A stretch of 16,011 nucleotides of DNA, taken from JBLNDG01 sp050261415 (GTDB taxonomy: Bacteria; Bacillota; Clostridia; Lutisporales; Lutisporaceae). Below, in pieces: positions 14,507-16,011 of this stretch. Position numbers and translations under genes: made by a program. Positions within the stretch are counted from its first letter, which is position 1, and every line of letters begins with the position of its first letter. The DNA lies in assembly GCA_050261415.1 (NCBI GenBank), contig JBLNDG010000142.1, positions 1 through 16,011 of the forward strand, written 5' to 3'. The notes below the pieces were generated by a model that saw only the letters and a list, made by a program, of their open reading frames with translations, was not told where the DNA came from and ran no database searches.

Positions 14507-15598
14507 TTATTTCTCTCTGAGGCTATATACAAATGCAAGCACCTCTGCTACGGCTTTATACAATTCTGCAGGGATTTTATCCCCGATTTCCACGCTTTTA
14601 TATAGTGTTTGGGCAAGAGGTTTATTTTCAACAATTGGTACGCTGTTTTCCTTTGCGGTCTCCTTGATCTTTTGTGCGATAAGATCCTTGCCCTTTGCCA
14701 GGACCACCGGCGCATCGCTCAAAGCTTGGTCATACTTTACTGCAACAGCGAAATGTGTAGGATTTGTAATTATTACATCCGCTTTAGGAACTTCTGCAAT
14801 CATTCTTCTTAATGCAAGCTGTCTTTGTCTTTCTTTTATTTTCGATTTAACCTGCGGGTCGCCTTCAAGCATCTTATACTCATCTTTTAATTCCTGTTTG
14901 GACATTCTTATGCTTTTTTCATAGTCCCAAATCTGATAAAGATAGTCAAACACTGACATGATAAGTAATACTGCGGCTGCCCTTATCCCTATATCTATAA
15001 TGGTATTCCCTACGAATACCGCAGTACTTTCAACATCCATTCCGATTAATTCGGGTATTATCTTATAATTTTTAATCAGATAATCATAAACAACGTAACC
15101 TATAATAGCTATTTTGAATATTGACTTTAAAAATTCTACAAAAGCAGCCTTTGAAAAAAGCCTTTTAAACCCCTCAACGGGATTCAGTTTATTAAAGCTT
15201 GGTACAAGCGGCTTCATTGAAAATATATTTCCAACCTGAAGGTAGTTCGTTGCAATTGCAACCAGCGCAATAATCAATAATATAGGTCCCAGTACTTTTG
15301 CAACCACAAGCATGCTGTATAGTAAAGTGTTCATCAGGTTTTCTATTTTAAATTTACTGTCCATATCCTTGGAAAAACTTAAAAAACTCCTTGTTGCCGT
15401 TAATAAATCGCTGAAAATATATTTTGACAGGAGTTTCATGCTCCAGAAGGAAATCAAAAGCATTATGGCTGTTACAAGCTCCCTGCTTTTTGGTACCTGG
15501 CCCTTCTGTCTTAGTTCCTGTCTTCTTTTGGGAGTCGCAGGCTCTGTTTTTTCCCCAAAAAGCTGAAGATTAATTCTAAAATCGCTTAAACTAATCAT
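14507..15598 (-). CDS. flhB: FlhB, flagellar export switch protein
   Basis: FlhB is the membrane protein that switches export from rod/hook to filament substrates. It cuts itself between the Asn and Pro of an NPTH motif, seen here at residues 279-282 (DVIITNPTHFAVAVKYD). The 363-residue length is normal. The N-terminus carries the family signature EKTEPATPKRRQELRQKGQV (about 16-35), followed by four hydrophobic segments near 42-60, 92-115, 157-175 and 198-220 and a charged linker (SKQELKDEYKMLEGDPQVK). The start ATG overlaps the fliR stop by 4 nt. The AAGGG just before it is too close to be a normal ribosome binding site, so initiation probably depends on coupling to fliR. The first eight residues (MISLSDFR) extend a little beyond the usual family start near INLQLF, but no better start codon is visible. 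The gene ends 13 nt before flhA. Confidence 0.98.
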   Translation of the reverse strand: MISLSDFRINLQLFGEKTEPATPKRRQELRQKGQVPKSRELVTAIMLLISFWSMKLLSKYIFSDLLTATRSFLSFSKDMDSKFKIENLMNTLLYSMLVVAKVLGPILLIIALVAIATNYLQVGNIFSMKPLVPSFNKLNPVEGFKRLFSKAAFVEFLKSIFKIAIIGYVVYDYLIKNYKIIPELIGMDVESTAVFVGNTIIDIGIRAAAVLLIMSVFDYLYQIWDYEKSIRMSKQELKDEYKMLEGDPQVKSKIKERQRQLALRRMIAEVPKADVIITNPTHFAVAVKYDQALSDAPVVLAKGKDLIAQKIKETAKENSVPIVENKPLAQTLYKSVEIGDKIPAELYKAVAEVLAFVYSLREK

Positions 15599-16011
15599 CC
15601 CTTAGCCATACTCCTAATTATCAAATAAATATAGCTATACATTTTATCAAAGGTGACTGTCATGACATTTATGAATATTGGCATCATAAATATTAAAGTT
15701 AATAGCCCAATTCCAATCTTTAGTGGCATCCCCACTACAAATACGTTCATCTGCGGCACTGTCTTAGCTAATATCCCGAGGGCAACATCTGCAAGCAATG
15801 CTGCGGCTACAACGGGTATGCTTATTTTAAACCCTATCAGGAAAACTTCTGCAAAAATGCTTATCATATTGTTAACCAGAGCCTCGCTGAAAACAAAACT
15901 GTTTATCGGAAGCAGGCTGTAGCTTTTATACAGAGCCGACAGCAGAATATGATGACCGTCAATCATAAGGAAAAACAATGTAGTCAGTATATATATGAAA
16001 TTCCCTGTCAA
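15595..16011 (-). CDS. fliR: FliR, flagellar export gate protein (C-terminal part, cut by window edge)
   Basis: This is the C-terminal 138 residues of an integral membrane protein; the reading frame is open to the right edge, so the N-terminal half lies outside. FliR is a core component of the FliP/FliQ/FliR type III export gate at the base of the flagellum, and a full protein is usually about 260 residues. Visible here are hydrophobic segments separated by short loops, including a Val/Ala-rich stretch (VVAAALLADVALGIL), a PQMNVFVVGMPLK segment typical of the FliR/SpaR C-terminal half, and a final hydrophobic helix (IGIGLLTLIFMMPIFI). The TTG at the very edge is probably an internal Leu codon rather than a start. 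The stop codon overlaps the flhB start as ATGA, which implies translational coupling. The position just before flhB and flhA supports the call. Confidence 0.93.
   Translation of the reverse strand: MTGNFIYILTTLFFLMIDGHHILLSALYKSYSLLPINSFVFSEALVNNMISIFAEVFLIGFKISIPVVAAALLADVALGILAKTVPQMNVFVVGMPLKIGIGLLTLIFMMPIFINVMTVTFDKMYSYIYLIIRSMAKG

Overview
This window is the distal part of a flagellar-export, chemotaxis and sigma-factor operon. Every supported gene lies on the minus strand, so transcription runs from position 16011 towards 1. Gene order matches the end of the Bacillus/Clostridium fla/che operon: fliR (partial), flhB, flhA, flhF, flhG, [PilZ], cheB, cheA, cheW, cheC, cheD, [small membrane protein], sigD, fapA, [small charged protein], DUF6115-like protein, [YceG-like protein]. 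Three features point to a Gram-positive anaerobe of class Clostridia, possibly a Ruminiclostridium/Acetivibrio-type lineage. These are the moderate-to-low GC, the strong GGAGG-type ribosome binding sites, and the CheC/CheD pair together with a Jag_N-containing FapA. This placement is inferred from content and synteny; no 16S rRNA gene or other marker is present.

Layout. Positions 16011-12466 hold the type III export gate: the FliR C-terminus, FlhB and FlhA. Positions 12466-10336 hold the SRP-type GTPase FlhF and its MinD-like partner FlhG, which set flagellar number and placement. Positions 10211-9546 encode a YcgR-like PilZ protein with an intact c-di-GMP motif. Positions 9543-4858 encode CheB, CheA, CheW, CheC and CheD (receptor demethylation, histidine kinase, adaptor, CheY-P phosphatase, receptor deamidase). 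Spacing throughout is tight, from short overlaps to gaps of about 20 nt. The exception upstream of cheD is the 124-nt flhG-pilZ gap, which holds a possible internal -10 box.

The one large break inside the operon is the 188-nt gap between cheD and the next start codon. It is packed with perfect dyads: TTGACA/TGTCAA, a 14-bp inverted repeat enclosing a 9-bp stem-loop, and an 11-bp stem. A candidate promoter lies inside the dyads, so this may be a control point for the sigD module. That module has a two-TM acidic-tailed protein, SigD, FapA, a small K/E-rich protein, a SwrB-positioned DUF6115-like membrane protein, and a membrane-anchored protein with only the N-terminal LysM-like part of MltG/YceG. 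A second structured gap (about 1184-1343) has an 86-nt imperfect palindrome plus a 10-bp hairpin.

Together the genes build the export gate, place the flagellum, tune rotation and adaptation, link motility to c-di-GMP, and make the late-flagellar sigma factor. CheR and CheY are absent from the window. Most genes are standard; the less described parts are the small accessory membrane proteins around sigD and the two structured intergenic regions. No tRNA, rRNA, CRISPR or transposase gene was seen.
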